A stretch of DNA of 64,000 bases from Ailanthus altissimus (GCA_946807835.1 OX327690.1:8404501-8468500), one strand, 5' to 3'; counted from the stretch's first letter, positions 1-10,681 are shown. The notes: generated by a model not told the origin, from the sequence alone. Numbers and translations: made by a program.

Positions 1-431
1 GAATTAGTTAGACACTAAATGCTTATATGCACTAAGGTGGAACTATTGTTTGGATGTTCATTATTCATGGGAGAGCAATGGTATACTAAACATTAGATCC
101 TTTTGAGGGTTCTTCATTGAGTTTTCTTTGTAAAATCTCTAGGGAGTTAATAAGAGAGGCTAGGATCCTTGGATCCACCATGGATGTAGGCAATCTCTAA
201 GGAGTTAATAAGAGAGGCTAGGATCCTTGGATCTACTATGGACGTTGGCAATTTGGCCGAACCACGTAAATGATTGTGTTGTACACTTTATTATATGTTT
301 TGAATTCTTGCTATTTTTGTTTGATATCCAGGTTATTTCGCTATGCAAAGAGGTTAGAGTTCAAGGTTGAACTTAGTTAAGGTTCTTCGCTTTAACCTAA
401 TCTTATGGAAATAAGGGCAATTCCTCCAACA
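1..431 (+). repeat. 3' part of a Ty1/copia 5' LTR, truncated by the window edge
   Basis: This stretch lies directly upstream of a degenerate primer-binding site (435-446) and a copia-type gag start (482), and it ends in CTCCAACA, the usual CA terminus of a plant copia LTR. Its start lies outside the window. It holds a 58-bp tandem duplication. No matching 3' LTR is seen in the window, so this is one end of a broken element whose interior was disrupted by later insertions. Confidence 0.55.
134..249 (+). repeat. 58-bp tandem duplication inside the copia LTR
   Basis: Two adjacent copies (134-191 and 192-249) share nearly the same sequence. Each contains AGTTAATAAGAGAGGCTAGG, a GGATCC-like step and an ATGGA step, with a few substitutions between them. 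It looks like a local tandem duplication within the LTR. Confidence 0.85.
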
Positions 432-434
432 TAT

Positions 435-446
435 TAGTATCAAAGC
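435..446 (+). other. Degenerate tRNA-iMet primer-binding site of the plus-strand copia
   Basis: TAGTATCAAAGC matches the plant initiator-Met primer site TGGTATCAGAGC at 10 of 12 positions. It lies 3 bp after the LTR-terminal CAACA, the spacing expected of a copia element. It fixes the LTR end at 431 and the element orientation as plus. Confidence 0.6.
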
Positions 447-481
447 TAAGGTTCGATAATACACATCAAGAGATTTAAACC

Positions 482-759
482 ATGGCTACAATAAAGCAAG
501 AAATAGATAAGTTCAATAGAATGAATGACTTTAATTTTTGAAGAAAGAAGGTTAGGGGTCTATTAGTGAAGGAAGGGCTAGACTCAGCCTAGGAAAAAAC
601 AGCTCCTCAACTAATGAAGGGAAGACAACTTTAAAGTCCGGACAGAAATATTGGGACACGATTTAAAAAAAAAGCTCACAGCATTATAATCTTAGCGTTA
701 AGTGACAAAGTATTAAGAAAAATTGGTGATGAAGAAATCACCTTGGGGCTGTGGAAGAG
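482..759 (+). pseudogene. Ty1/copia gag, N-terminal part (split by the gypsy insertion)
   Basis: From the ATG at 482 the frame begins MATIKQEIDKFNRMNDFNF and continues with motifs typical of copia gag N-termini (a region like LLVKEGL, then ALSDKVLRKIG). In-frame stops occur near 540 and 590, and frameshifts are present. It ends in ...LWK at the AAGAG target site of the inserted gypsy element and resumes at 7187. Joined across that insertion, the codons read on as W-K-R-L-E-A-L, the standard gag motif. It is a non-functional relic of the structural polyprotein. Confidence 0.75.
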
Positions 760-1596
760 TGATATGCCTTGATCCTTAAAATGGATTATTTAAAATATAA
801 AAAAATGAAAACTTATTTTTTAAGATGAGATTGTTGTCTGATTTTTGTTGGTCTTTTCTTTAAGTATTTAGGCTGAATTATAACAAGTAAATGGTAAATT
901 AGATAGAGGATAGAAGTAAAAAGAAGTCTTGTTAAGTCAATGGACGTCACAAGGATTAATTTAGGATTTTGACGTCACACTTTTGATGATCAAAGAGTGA
1001 TAAGTTAGTAACTATCTTCAAGAGCTGGAAAACTTGAGAAGATAATTTTTAAGAGAAAAAGTTTTTCTTTTTCGTGCATAAAATTCAAGAATGAGACAAC
1101 TGCTTCTATAAGACTTTAAGATGCTTTATATAAGCTTATAAGATGAGGGGAAACCCTAATATTGCCTAATTAACTTAAAAAGTCCAAAATAAACCCAATC
1201 TGACTTAATAATTTAAAATAAAGCTAAATAAGTTCAAAATGACCCAAATACATAAAATAAAGAGAGATAAGTGAAGTAATAAAAAATAGAAATATAAGAA
1301 GCAAATTAAGCCCAATAGCAAGGAAAGAAAGCCCTCAGTTGCCTCCTTAAGCCTAATGTCACCAAACGCCTCTAAATCACGTCTCAATCTCTAATTGAAG
1401 ACAAATAAACACCTTTAGCTCATTTCCATTCAGATCACAAGTTTCTAAGCCGATATAAGTTTTAATAGCTCTAATTTGACTACTTATGACCTTTTGAAGC
1501 TGTTTGGCCTTAGCTCTTGTTATTGGATCATCTGAAACCTCTTTTATGCTCAGTTCACCTTCTTGAGTTGATTTAAAACCTTCATGATGCACATCA
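760..1596 (-). repeat. 3' LTR of the CRM-like gypsy element
   Basis: This 837-bp LTR aligns along its whole length with 6351-7186. The end nearest the polypurine tract also encodes the last part of pol: an open frame from 1778 runs through the LTR border to a stop at 1377. Confidence 0.9.
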
Positions 1597-1830
1597 TCAC
1601 CCCCGAGCAGAGAATGATTTGCCCTCAAATCATAATCTTTTGGATCTTCCAAATAAGGAGATAAGTCCTTCACATTAAAAGTGGCTGAAACATTGTAATC
1701 ACCAGGAAGATCAACTTTGTAAGCATTATTATTCATCTTCTCTACAATCCAAAATGGTCCATCAACTCTTGGCATCAACTTGGACTTCCGCTTGCTAGAA
1801 AATCTTCCCTTGCTAAGATAAATCTAAACA
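1377..1830 (-). pseudogene. Gypsy integrase C-terminus (GPF motif), running into the 3' LTR
   Basis: The open frame 1377-1778 contains VDGPFWIVEKMNNNAYKVDL, the GPY/F module of gypsy integrases, followed by YNVSATFNVKDLSPY, a signature of plant chromovirus pol ends. After about 60 residues the frame crosses the LTR border (1596/1597) and continues for about 73 codons inside the LTR, with a basic stretch ITRAKAKQLQK. No canonical chromodomain aromatic residues are visible. The tail may correspond to the CR motif reported for CRM elements; that match is an inference. The other LTR keeps a diverged copy of the tail (6967-7186). Confidence 0.75.
1597..1611 (-). other. Polypurine tract region of the gypsy element
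   Basis: Read on the minus strand, the bases just before the 3' LTR are CTCGGGGGTGA and then TGATGTGCATC of the LTR. A G-rich tract against the TG of the LTR is the expected plus-strand primer of a plant gypsy element and confirms the minus orientation. Confidence 0.7.
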
Positions 1831-2879
1831 AGATCATCAGGTTCAAAGCTAATCATTTTTCGTCCTTTATTAGCATGCTTAACATACTTAGGTGTTTTCT
1901 CCTTAATATGAATTCAAACCTGGTCATGAAGCTTTTTCATCAATTCTGCCTTCTTAACCCCATCCATAAATGTCCTTTCATCAATTGGAATAGGAACAAG
2001 GTCAATAGGAACAAATGGATTCAATCTATACACAATCTTAAATGGTGAAAATTTTGTAGCCCCATGAATACTACAATTGTATGCAAACTCCACAATAGGC
2101 AAACAAGTATCCCAACTCTTTAAGTTCTTGTTTATAACAACCCGTAATAAAGAAGATAGAGTACGGTTCACTACCTCAGTTTACTCATCAGTTTGTGGAT
2201 GACAAGCAGTATTGAAAAGCAATTTTGTTCCAAGCTTCTTCTAAAGAGTCTTCCAAAAATAACTTAAGAACTTTGTATCGCGATCAGAGATAATGCGTTT
2301 AGGGATTCTATGCAAATGTACAATTTCTCTAAAAAATAAATTAGCAATATAAATAGCATCATCAGTTTTGTTACAAGGAATAAAGTATAACATTTTGGAG
2401 AACTAATCAACTATAACCATCACTGAATCCTTCCCACGTTGTGTTCTAGGTAATCCAAGCACAAAATCCATACTAATATCCATCCATGGTTGCTCTGGGA
2501 TAGGTAAAGGCATATATAATCCATATACATTCTCTTTACCCATAGCTTTCTTGCAAATTACACATCTTTCAGCCACTTTATGAATATCCCACAACATATT
2601 AGGTCAAAAGAAGTGCTCTTTCAGTAGCTCATAAGTTTTCTTCTCCCCAAAATGACCACTAAGACCACTATCATGAGCCTCACGCATAAGCAACTCACGC
2701 AGAGATCCTGAAGGTGTACACATTCTGCCCAACTTGAACAAGTAACCATCATGCACAAAAAACCCATCACAAGCTCCTTTAGCACATTTAGACATCATAT
2801 TAGCAAAGTATGAATCACTTGTATATTGTTCTTTCACCTGTTCAAAACCCAAAAGCCTTGCATTTAACATAGAAATCAA
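1830..2879 (-). pseudogene. Gypsy integrase: zinc-binding and catalytic domains
   Basis: The zinc-binding HHCC module is visible (HDSGLSGHFG, about 2650-2690, then CVICK, about 2540-2560). The catalytic core follows with its first Asp in WMDISMDFVLGLPR, second Asp in ISDRDTKF and the Glu in the [14 protein letters not shown] region. An in-frame stop after HFF (about 2600), another after VMVIVD (2403) and one near 2185 break it. The part encoded by 1914-2171 reads [20 protein letters not shown] and [13 protein letters not shown], typical of Ty3/gypsy integrases. The order after RNase H is gypsy-type. Confidence 0.85.
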
Positions 2880-3349
2880 TGCATACCTCCTAGAAGAACA
2901 TCAACAATGACATTAGTTTGCCTCTTCTTGTATTTTATGACATATAGAAATGGCTTCATAAACTCTACCCATTTGGTATGTCTTCTATTTAGCTTGTTCT
3001 GCCCTTTAAGATACTTTAACGATTTATGGTCAATATGAATAACAAACTCTTTAGGTAATAAGTAATGCTGCCATACCTCGAGAGCCTGAATCAATGCATA
3101 AAACTTCTTATCATAAATAGAGTTGTTTAAACGTGCTCCATTCAGCTTCTCACTAAAGAATGCAATTAGCCTCTTTTCTTGCATCAAAATAGCCCCAATA
3201 TTAAGCCCTGAAGCATCACACTCTATTTCAAATGTTTTAACAAAATTAGGAAGTGCTAAAATATGAGCAAAACATAATTGTTCTTTAATCATTTTAAATG
3301 CATTCTGTGCATTCTTATTCCACTTAAACTCATTCCCCTTTTCAAACAC
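2876..3349 (-). pseudogene. Gypsy RNase H domain
   Basis: The 157-codon open frame contains [18 protein letters not shown] (first catalytic Asp), then [27 protein letters not shown] and [16 protein letters not shown] (IDHKSL, a hallmark of gypsy RNase H). It overlaps the RT frame in a different phase, so a frameshift separates the two domains. It would degrade RNA during reverse transcription in a working element. Confidence 0.85.
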
Positions 3350-4270
3350 TCTGTCATAGGCATAACAATAGAACTAAAGTCTTTAATAAATCGCCTATAG
3401 AAAGAGGCTAAACCATGAAAACTTCTCACATCAGCAACATTAGTAGGTTTAGGCCAATCACGAATTACCTTAACATTCTCCTCATCAACCTTAATTCCAC
3501 TACTAGAAACAACATACCCAAGAAAGATAACACTATCTTGGTAGAAATAACACTTCTTAAGTTTTTCATACAACTTAACATCACGCAAGGTCTCAAATAT
3601 AGCCCTAAGATGCCTCACATGATCATCAAAAGTTTTACTATAAATTAAGATATCATCAAAACAGGCCACAACAAATAGCCCAATAAACTTTCTCAAAACA
3701 TGATTCATAAGCCTCATAAATGTACTAAGTGCATTAGAAAGCCCAAACGACATCACCATCTACTTATACAATCCATGCTTAGTTTTAAAGGCTATTTTTC
3801 ATTCATCACATTCTTTCATCCTAATTTGGTGATATCCACTCATCAAATTAACTTCAGAAAAATAAACAGCACCATGCAATTCGTCAAAGCATATCATCAA
3901 GTCTAGGAATAGGGAATTGATACTTAACCGTTATCTTGTTGATAGCTCGATTGTCCACACACATTCTTATGGTACCATAATTCTTTGGAATAAGCAAAGT
4001 AGACACTAAACAAGGACCAAGTGACTAACGCACATAGCCCCTCTATAAGAGCTCACCAACCTGCCTTTGGATCTCCTTTGCTTCCTTCGGATTACATCTA
4101 TATGCTAGTCTATTAGGAAGTGAAACTCCAGGCACCAAATTAAGTTGATGCTCTATCCCTCGAATTGGTGGTAATCCTAATGGCTGCTCTTCTGGAAATA
4201 CAACTTTGAACTCTTTAAGCAACTCTACAACCTGCCTTGGCAAATCTAAACCCTCCATTGGCAATAAAAG
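3289..4270 (-). pseudogene. Gypsy reverse transcriptase
   Basis: The upstream part (4043-4264) carries LPPIRGIEHQLNLVPG and NPKEAKEIQRQV, the standard lead-in to chromovirus RT. The palm (3289-3759) carries [18 protein letters not shown] and the catalytic box FDDILIYS near 3645-3665, where most relatives have [23 protein letters not shown] and [16 protein letters not shown] follow. Stops between about 3760 and 4043 and a frameshift at the RNase H side inactivate it. Confidence 0.88.
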
Positions 4271-4594
4271 CTTTGCCTAAGCCATGAAAACAACCCCTAC
4301 AGAAGCTAATGCTTGCTCAACATCTCTATTTTTGGCTAACATTAGCCCTTTACCCGATTCCACCATCTTCCTTTGATTTTGCAACTGATCTTCTCTAGCT
4401 TGTTGAGAACTCAAAGGCATCAAATTCACCTTCCTCTCATTCAGTACAAATGAATAAGTGTTCCTTTACCCATTATAAGTCATATCATTATCAAATTACC
4501 ATAGACGTCATAATAACACATGACTAGCTGTTATAGGAACCACATCACATAAAACCTCATCATGAAAGGTTTTAATGGAGAATGAAACACAAAC

Positions 4595-4900
4595 CTATCT
4601 TGTAACCTGAATCTCCCCATTGTCATTAAGCCAATGAAATTTATATTGTTTTGGATGTGGAACAGTAGTTAATCCCAGTTTTTCTACTAAAGTAGTGGAT
4701 GCAACATTGGTACACCTACCATTATCAATGATCATAGTCCAAACCTTATCTCGAATTTGACATCTTGTATGAAAGATGTTTTCGCATTGTTCCAAACCAA
4801 TATCAACTTTAGCACTCAAAATCCTTTGAATTATTAATAAATTTCCCTCAATTTGCTCAAGATTCTCTTCTTGTTCAATCACTTCTACTTCAGATTTCTC
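4595..4900 (-). pseudogene. Gypsy aspartic protease
   Basis: The frame reads TMIIDNGRCTNVASTTLVEKL, a retropepsin-type site. The family more often shows a Gly before the Gly-Ser (DGGS), so the active-site turn (D-N-G-R) looks altered here. KFHWLNDNGEIQVTR follows, the usual continuation in plant chromoviruses. The protein would cleave Gag-Pol in virus-like particles. Confidence 0.7.
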
Positions 4901-4956
4901 TTCCATTTCAGCCTCATGTTCACTTACAAGCTCTTTATTCTTCCTATGTAGAACCA

Positions 4957-5995
4957 TTACCCTTTTATTTGGACATTCAGAAGCAATATGCCTATTTCCC
5001 AAGCACTTGAAACACTTGATGTCTCGAGACCTCCTGGGAAGTTCAGGTTCTCATTTTCGTTCAAAGAACCTGAACTAGCACTCCCCTTGCTGATCTCCAC
5101 TTTCTCATCCCATTTAGGTGTGTTCCATGCCCGGAAAGGTGGAGAAACAGCCTTTGTATTACTTGATGGAGTTAACCACATATGGATACCCCATCTTTTC
5201 TGCTGTTTTTCTACTTTAGTTGTAAGTTTTATGACATCCTCAAGAAATATAAATGGTTGTAACTCAACAACATTAGCTATGTCTTTCCTCAATCCATCAA
5301 GAAATCTAGCTATTTTTTGCTCTTGAGGTTCATTCAAATCACAACTAATCAGTAACAACTCAAATTCTTTCACATACTCTTCCACACTTAAGGATTGCCG
5401 CAAAGTCTGGAGTTTGATGTATAATTCTTGTTTATAGTAATTCGGGACAAATCTCTTCTTCATTAATCTTTTCATAAGTGGCCAACTAGTAACTTCTTCT
5501 TCTTCATCCCTTCTTTGCTGAGCTTTTAAGTTTTCCCACCACAAAAGTGCATAATCGATAAATTTAAGTGCTGCTACATTACACTTCTTTGGTTTAGGGT
5601 ACTCATGCCAATCAAACACCCTTTCTACCTTCTAAACCCATTCAAGATACTCCTCGGGAGAACTAGTACCTCTAAATGGTGGTATTTTAAGTTTGATACC
5701 ACTAGTAAGGTCATTTTGCTGCCTCCTTATCCTACTCCTATCTTCAGCCTCATCATCTCTATTTGGCTCATCTCCAACATCCCCTAGGTCATTTCGAGAT
5801 ACCCTACGCCCTACCTACCGTTGTTAGGGTTGCAAAGTATTTCTTTGCATCATTTTTATAATTGCAGCGAGTTATCCACGAATTTCAGTAATCTCACCCC
5901 GAAATTCATCATGAGCTCGTTGTAAGCACATGAGTTGAGCTTGTTCTAAACTTAGTCCATTTGGTACTCTATTTGCATCATCTTTAGCAATTATT
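4957..5995 (-). pseudogene. Gypsy gag (retrotransposon gag domain plus CCHC knuckle)
   Basis: The 220-codon open frame (4957-5619) contains ALLWWENLKAQQRRD, KRFVPNYYKQELYIKLQTLR, SVEEYVKEFELLLISCDLNE and IARFLDGLRKDIANVVELQP, the conserved core of plant chromovirus Gag. A zinc knuckle CFKCLGNRHIASEC (CX2CX4HX4C) lies at about 4975-5016, shared with the start of the next frame. Upstream coding remnants on the same strand reach about 5995 (SLEQAQLMCLQRAHDEFRGE) and are broken by stops near 5635 and 5820-5880. Confidence 0.85.
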
Positions 5996-6334
5996 AACAA
6001 AAAACCCAAACAAGTATGAACAATGAATAACACAAACAGTAGCTAAAACAGACTTCTCAAACTGAAATTTTACCAATTCAGTAAATAAAATCAGATAGCA
6101 ACAATTGACTCAAATTCAAAATATATAGGTTCAAGAACAACTTAACTCAGCCAAATTATCTCCAGTCCACAAACTACTAAGAATTAATTTTAATGTTGCA
6201 GATTTGCAATTCAAAAACTACTAACCTCAAATATTAGATACCTAACCTGATGAATAACCCCATAATATTATATAAAACAAAAATAACTAGAGACCTTCAA
6301 TGGCTGAAATTTCAGTTTGCACACTGAAATCATA
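5996..6334 (-). other. Untranslated leader of the gypsy element
   Basis: The stretch lies between the primer site and the first recognisable gag codons. It is AT-rich with no open frame of note and no repeat seen. Confidence 0.5.
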
Positions 6335-6347
6335 TGCTCTGATATCA
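6335..6347 (-). other. tRNA-iMet primer-binding site of the gypsy element
   Basis: Read on the minus strand, TGATATCAGAGCA matches the initiator-Met primer sequence TGGTATCAGAGCA except for one base. It sits 3 bp inside the 5' LTR border at 6351, as expected, and confirms that transcription runs right to left. Confidence 0.8.
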
Positions 6348-6350
6348 AGA

Positions 6351-7186
6351 TGATATGCCTTGATCCTTAAAATGGATTATTCAGAATAAAAAAAAATAAA
6401 AACTAATTTTTTAAGATGAGATTGCTGTCTGATTTTTGTTGGTCTTTTCTTTAAGTGTTTAGGCAGAATTATAACAAATAAATAGTAAATCAGATGGAGG
6501 ATAGAACTAAAAAGAAGCCTTGATAAGTTAATGGACGCCACAATGATCAATTTAGGATTTTGACGCCACACTCTTGGTGATCAAAAAGTGATAAGTCAGT
6601 AACTATCTTCAAGAGTTGGAAAACTTGAGAAGATAATTTTTGAGAGAAAAAGTTCTTCTTTTTCGTGCATAAAATTCAAGAATGAGGCAACTGCCTCTAT
6701 AAGACTTTAAGATTCCTTATATAGGCTTACAAGATTAGGACAAACCCTAATATTACCTAATTAACTTTAAATGCCCAAAATAAGCCCAATCTGACTTAAC
6801 AATTTAAAATAAAGTTAAACAAGTTCAAAATAGCCCAAATGCATAAAATAAAGAGAGATGAGTGAAATAATAAAAATAGGAACATAAGAAGCAAATAAAG
6901 CCCAATAGCATGAAAAGAAAGCCCCCAGCTGCCTCCTTAAGCCCAACGTTACCAAATACCTTTAAATTACGTCCCAATATCTAATTGAAGATAAATAAAC
7001 ACTTTTAGCTCATTTTCATTTAGATTGCAAGTTTCAGAGTTCATAGAAGCTTCAATAGCTCCAATTTGACTACTTATGGCCTTTTGAAGCTGTTTGGCCT
7101 TAACTCTTATTATTGGACCATCTGAAACCTCTTTTATGTTCAGCTCATCTTCTTGAGTTAATTTAGAACCTTCATGATGCACATCA
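6351..7186 (-). repeat. 5' LTR of the CRM-like gypsy element
   Basis: This 836-bp copy of the LTR matches 760-1596 end to end and has the same TGATATGCC and CACATCA termini. It also carries the diverged pol tail (about 6967-7186). AAGAG follows at 7187-7191, the right copy of the target duplication. Confidence 0.9.
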
Positions 7187-7690
7187 AAGAGACTTGAGGC
7201 ATTACACATGAAATCTCTTGCAAATAGACTTTTTATGAAGAAAAAACTGCATCAGTTAATTATGAACGAAGGATTTTCATTGATAGCCCACATTAACAAG
7301 TTCAACAAGATCATCATAAGTTTTAAGCAATTGGGTATCAAGACTGAGGATGAAGACAATGCCATAATCCTATTAAGTTCATTGCCAAAGAGCTATGAGA
7401 ACTTTGTAGATACGCTGTTGTATAGTAAGGGATCCTTAATAATGAATGACATCAAGGCATCATTGAACTCAAAAGAATTGACAAAGAGATATGAGTCTGA
7501 GAGTGAAGCAGCATTACTTGCACAAGGGAAGAAGAGCAACCAATCGAGGAGGAGATCTAAAAAGTGTTTCCTTTGTAATAAGAAATGACACTTTATGAAT
7601 GATTGTTCTAAATCAAAAGGCCAAAGAGGGTGTGCTGTAATCGGTACTCTTGGGGAAAATACCGAAGTTGTAGATATGTAGCCTTAAGAG
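7187..7690 (+). pseudogene. Ty1/copia gag, C-terminal part with zinc knuckle
   Basis: This is the continuation of the gag begun at 482. It opens RLEALHMKSLANRLFMKKK and carries EGFSLIAHINKFNKIIISFK, LLSSLPKSYENFVDTLLYSK and EALLAQGKKSN, all classic features of copia Gag (UBN2 type). The CX2CX4HX4C knuckle begins CFLCNKK; a stop codon (7586-7588) sits just before the His, and the last Cys survives in FMNDC. The frame fades after about 7680, where unrelated minus-strand copia sequence begins. It is a broken half-gene. Confidence 0.85.
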
Positions 7691-7702
7691 AAAGTACACT
7701 AT

Positions 7703-8400
7703 TAGGCAATACTTACGTAAATAGGACAACCCTAAGTCTTAACATACTTAAGACTCGATTTTCTGCCAATCCATATCTTATACGGAGTAGTAGGAATGGC
7801 TTTTGATGGAATTCTGTTCAATAAGTGAGCAACAGTTTCTAGAGCATAACCCTATAGATATTTTTGAATATCGATAATGCTCATTATTGATCAGAACATA
7901 TCTAATAAAGTCCGATTCTTTCTCTCCAAAACACCTTTGGTTAAGGAGTACCTGAAAAACTATAATGAGCTAAAATCCTATTCTCCTGTAAATAATTCAT
8001 GAATCCACTGCTTCGATCTGATCATAGACATTTAATATATATACTGATTGGTTTCTCTACCTCAAGTCAAAACCTTTTAAGCATTTTAAAAACTTTTCAA
8101 CTTGTGTTTCATCAAATACTTATCTATATCGTAACATTCATCGATAAAGACAACGAAGTCGGTAAACTTATCTATAGTAGTGTGATTCATTAGATCACAT
8201 ACATCACTATGTACTAATTCTAATAAATTAATGTCATGGTGTCAAACACCAAATAGTAGGAGATTCAATCATCTTCCCTTAAATACAAGATTTATAAACT
8301 GGATAGGGTTCCGTGGTAAGATTGAGTATCTTACCATCCCTAACCAAACGGGTTAATCGTGTCACGCCTATATGACTTAATCTAATTTGTCACAATTCCT
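7703..8400 (-). pseudogene. Copia integrase and GAG-pre-integrase fragment (copy 1)
   Basis: On the minus strand the pre-integrase motif reads LRLSHIGVTRLTRLVRDG, then a KSC-type pair and GKM. The integrase core follows with LELVHSDVCDLMNHTT, a region like FIDECYDIDKY, then MNYLQENRILAHYSFSGTP and YALETVAHLLNRIPSKA-like codons. It ends near 7703 at a C-P-I-Y-type motif. Stops and frameshifts are frequent. The last 220 bp match 16663-16870. Confidence 0.7.
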
Positions 8401-9530
8401 ATTTAAAGTTACCGAACTTATTACTTGTTCTATTCACCAATATATACAAGATATTTTCGGTTGTATCTTAATTATAATGGCTTTTCATCAACCTACATTC
8501 AGCTGATGATACATTATCAACATCATGTAAATATAAGGAACAATTCCTTTTATATACACAATAACCTTCAGTGTCTTACACGAGAAAGGATATTACCTAT
8601 CTAATAATAGTTAACATAAAATAAAATACATACAACTTAATGCCTCTGCAAGTGTAGAAGAAAGAAGTAACTAAAAGTCTAAACAACTTCATCATTCTAG
8701 AAATCTTTATTTCTTATATGAAGATATACTTCTCATTTCTTTAGCTTCCTAGCATTACTCAAATCATACATAAAATAGTAGATATGAAATGAATATGCCA
8801 TATCTAATATATAACCATTTCTAGCATCAAATGCTGACCAAATGTTAATATTTGGTAAATAGACACCTAAGGGGTTTAAATTATCTATGACAAGGTACTT
8901 TTGGATAGTAACATTTACAATGTCCAACTGCAATACAATGAAGGACTTTTCTTTACATTTATTCTTATCCTGTGGATTTGGATCTATTAAACTATTCTTT
9001 CAGATGGAGCATAATACTACTTCCACTATTCCTGTGCACTTGCTCCCACTGAATATAAGTAGATATCGAGGCTAGGATATATAATTTGACTCTCAAATCA
9101 TTATTTATCAATTTCTAATAAGTTTAAACCTCTTTAAAAGAAGTATTATCAAAAACACCTTTTATCATTTTCTAATTAATGATATATTCAAGTTATTCTA
9201 AATCTAGAATAATTCTCAAATTCACAGTCAGTTAAAATTATTTTTCTAGTGTCATATAGTTCATGTGTATCTAATATGTGTCTCTAACGGATTACTCGTA
9301 TTCTTTTTATCTTATCTTTATAAGACAAGACATAAGATATTTAGCGAAATATTTTTAATCATTAAAATTAAAATTTTTATATCATGGATATAGCCAATAT
9401 ATGTTTCCGATCTAAAGATACCCTCCCACTGTTTTATATATTTTCCATAATCTCTAAAACGGAAAAAATAAAAATTTAAACATTTTAAATTTTACAATGA
9501 AAAGTAAATCCAATCAGCATTCTACTCGGG
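8400..9530 (-). pseudogene. Degraded copia gag/protease region
   Basis: Position between the leader and the pre-integrase motif says this should be gag and protease. Only short frames remain, such as 66 codons at 8733-8933 starting MQLDIVNVTIQKYLVIDNL. I do not see a convincing zinc knuckle or a DSGA protease motif, so the call rests on context. Confidence 0.35.
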
Positions 9531-9533
9531 CCT

Positions 9534-9825
9534 CACACTTTAGCGATATTGGCCTTTGTAAAACTCAAAAGATAAATAACTCTTATTAATTGCAACTCAT
9601 GCAACTCTTACTTCTGATCCTAAATACACCTTATCTTTAAACTTTAGCGATATTGGATAAGTGTATTCCAGATTTACTTGTCAATGATCAAATATAAGTT
9701 ATCGATACTACCCTTACACTTTAATGATATTGGATAATACTTTCGCTTATATTTGCCTCATCTTATGTTTAACTAGCATATTCTAAATCACACCGATCAA
9801 ATCTCTCACACTTTAGCGATATTGG
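9534..9825 (-). repeat. Four spaced copies of a 16-19 bp leader motif
   Basis: The plus-strand motif CACTTTAGCGATATTGG or a one-base variant occurs at 9534-9552, 9641-9656, 9716-9733 and 9807-9825. Spacing is about 105, 76 and 91 bp, so it is not a strict tandem array. It lies in the leader/gag part of the copia. Confidence 0.85.
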
Positions 9826-10229
9826 GAAAAAGACCGAGATGACTAGACTAATATCATATTGACAAGGCAAACCATGTATAACATTATCTCATATTGTAAT
9901 ATATTTTAATATGATTAAGAGAGATTTTTATAATTTAATAAAAAAAATTTCGCTTCTTATACGGATCAGATTCATAATCAGAATATTTATTCATGCAAGC
10001 ACAACTAACTCCACCAGTAAGGTTCCCATTATGGTTAACAATATAAACAAATATTTAAAGTTTATAATACAGTAATATAACAATTATATCTGCATTATAT
10101 AATAAAATATAAATATTTCACATGCAAAATGTAAATTAGATTGTATAGTTTGTAACGATCAGCACGAAAAGTTCAATAACCTCGCATTATACAATATAAT
10201 GCTCCAAAATTTTTTTTGTACTTTTTTAT

Positions 10230-10560
10230 ACGCTCATGCCCCAACGTTCAACCTAAAACACCCCTGCGGCAAATTGCTTAACGCCCTAGTGTTTAACACT
10301 TGAACGCTTTAGCATTTTGTGTTGGAGAACGCACCTGCATTTATATCCTTAAAAATCTAGCAATATGCATGCAAAATATTTGTTTCTGCCTTGCAAACGC
10401 CCTAGTGTTTTGCCTTGTGAACTCCTCCCAATTCAACACTTGAACATCCCAGTATTCTACATATAGAACCTAGATGAACGCCCTAACTTTATGTGTAGAA
10501 CGCACCAGCATTCATGGCTAAACATGAATGCCATAGCATTTTTATCACAACGCCCCGACG
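10230..10560 (-). repeat. Array of near-palindromic AACGCYYNAGYRTT motifs in the copia leader
   Basis: Variants such as AACGCCCTAGTGTT (twice), AACGCTTTAGCATT, AACGCACCAGCATT, AATGCCATAGCATT and AACGCCCCGACGTT recur roughly every 30-60 bp. Each is close to its own reverse complement. The block lies just downstream (element sense) of the primer site at 10682-10691, in the untranslated leader. Confidence 0.75.
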
Positions 10561-10681
10561 TTTGCTTGATAGTAGGTCATTTTCTGCACTTTAAATACTT
10601 TAAAATGCACCACCTACTATTTCTAGGCATCCTCAACACTTTATATAACACTCCAACAACCCAAAAACACACAAAATGTAC

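Larger units (their letters stand above)
760..7186 (-). mobile_element. Complete but degenerate Ty3/gypsy chromovirus, CRM-like
   Basis: The element is bounded by two LTRs (760-1596 and 6351-7186) starting TGATATGCC and ending CACATCA, and flanked by the 5-bp duplication AAGAG (755-759 and 7187-7191). On the minus strand the order is LTR, primer site, gag with CCHC knuckle, protease, RT, RNase H, integrase, polypurine tract, LTR, which is Ty3/gypsy order. No chromodomain is recognisable after the integrase GPF motif, and the frame enters the 3' LTR; both are known for the plant CRM clade, so that is the inferred clade. Many stops and frameshifts make it non-autonomous. The LTRs differ at roughly one base in ten by eye, so the insertion is old. 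Confidence 0.9.

Noticed and set aside
1205..1387. Hydrophobic 60-codon minus frame as a membrane protein
   Set aside because: It lies wholly in the LTR and overlaps the pol tail only at its first codons; the T-rich LTR gives the hydrophobic codons by chance.
4988..5326. 112-codon plus-strand frame overlapping the gypsy gag
   Set aside because: It is antisense to a clear gag domain and has no independent support.
9534..9825. A CRISPR-like array of repeats
   Set aside because: Spacing is uneven, the window is eukaryotic plant DNA, and the repeats lie inside a copia element.
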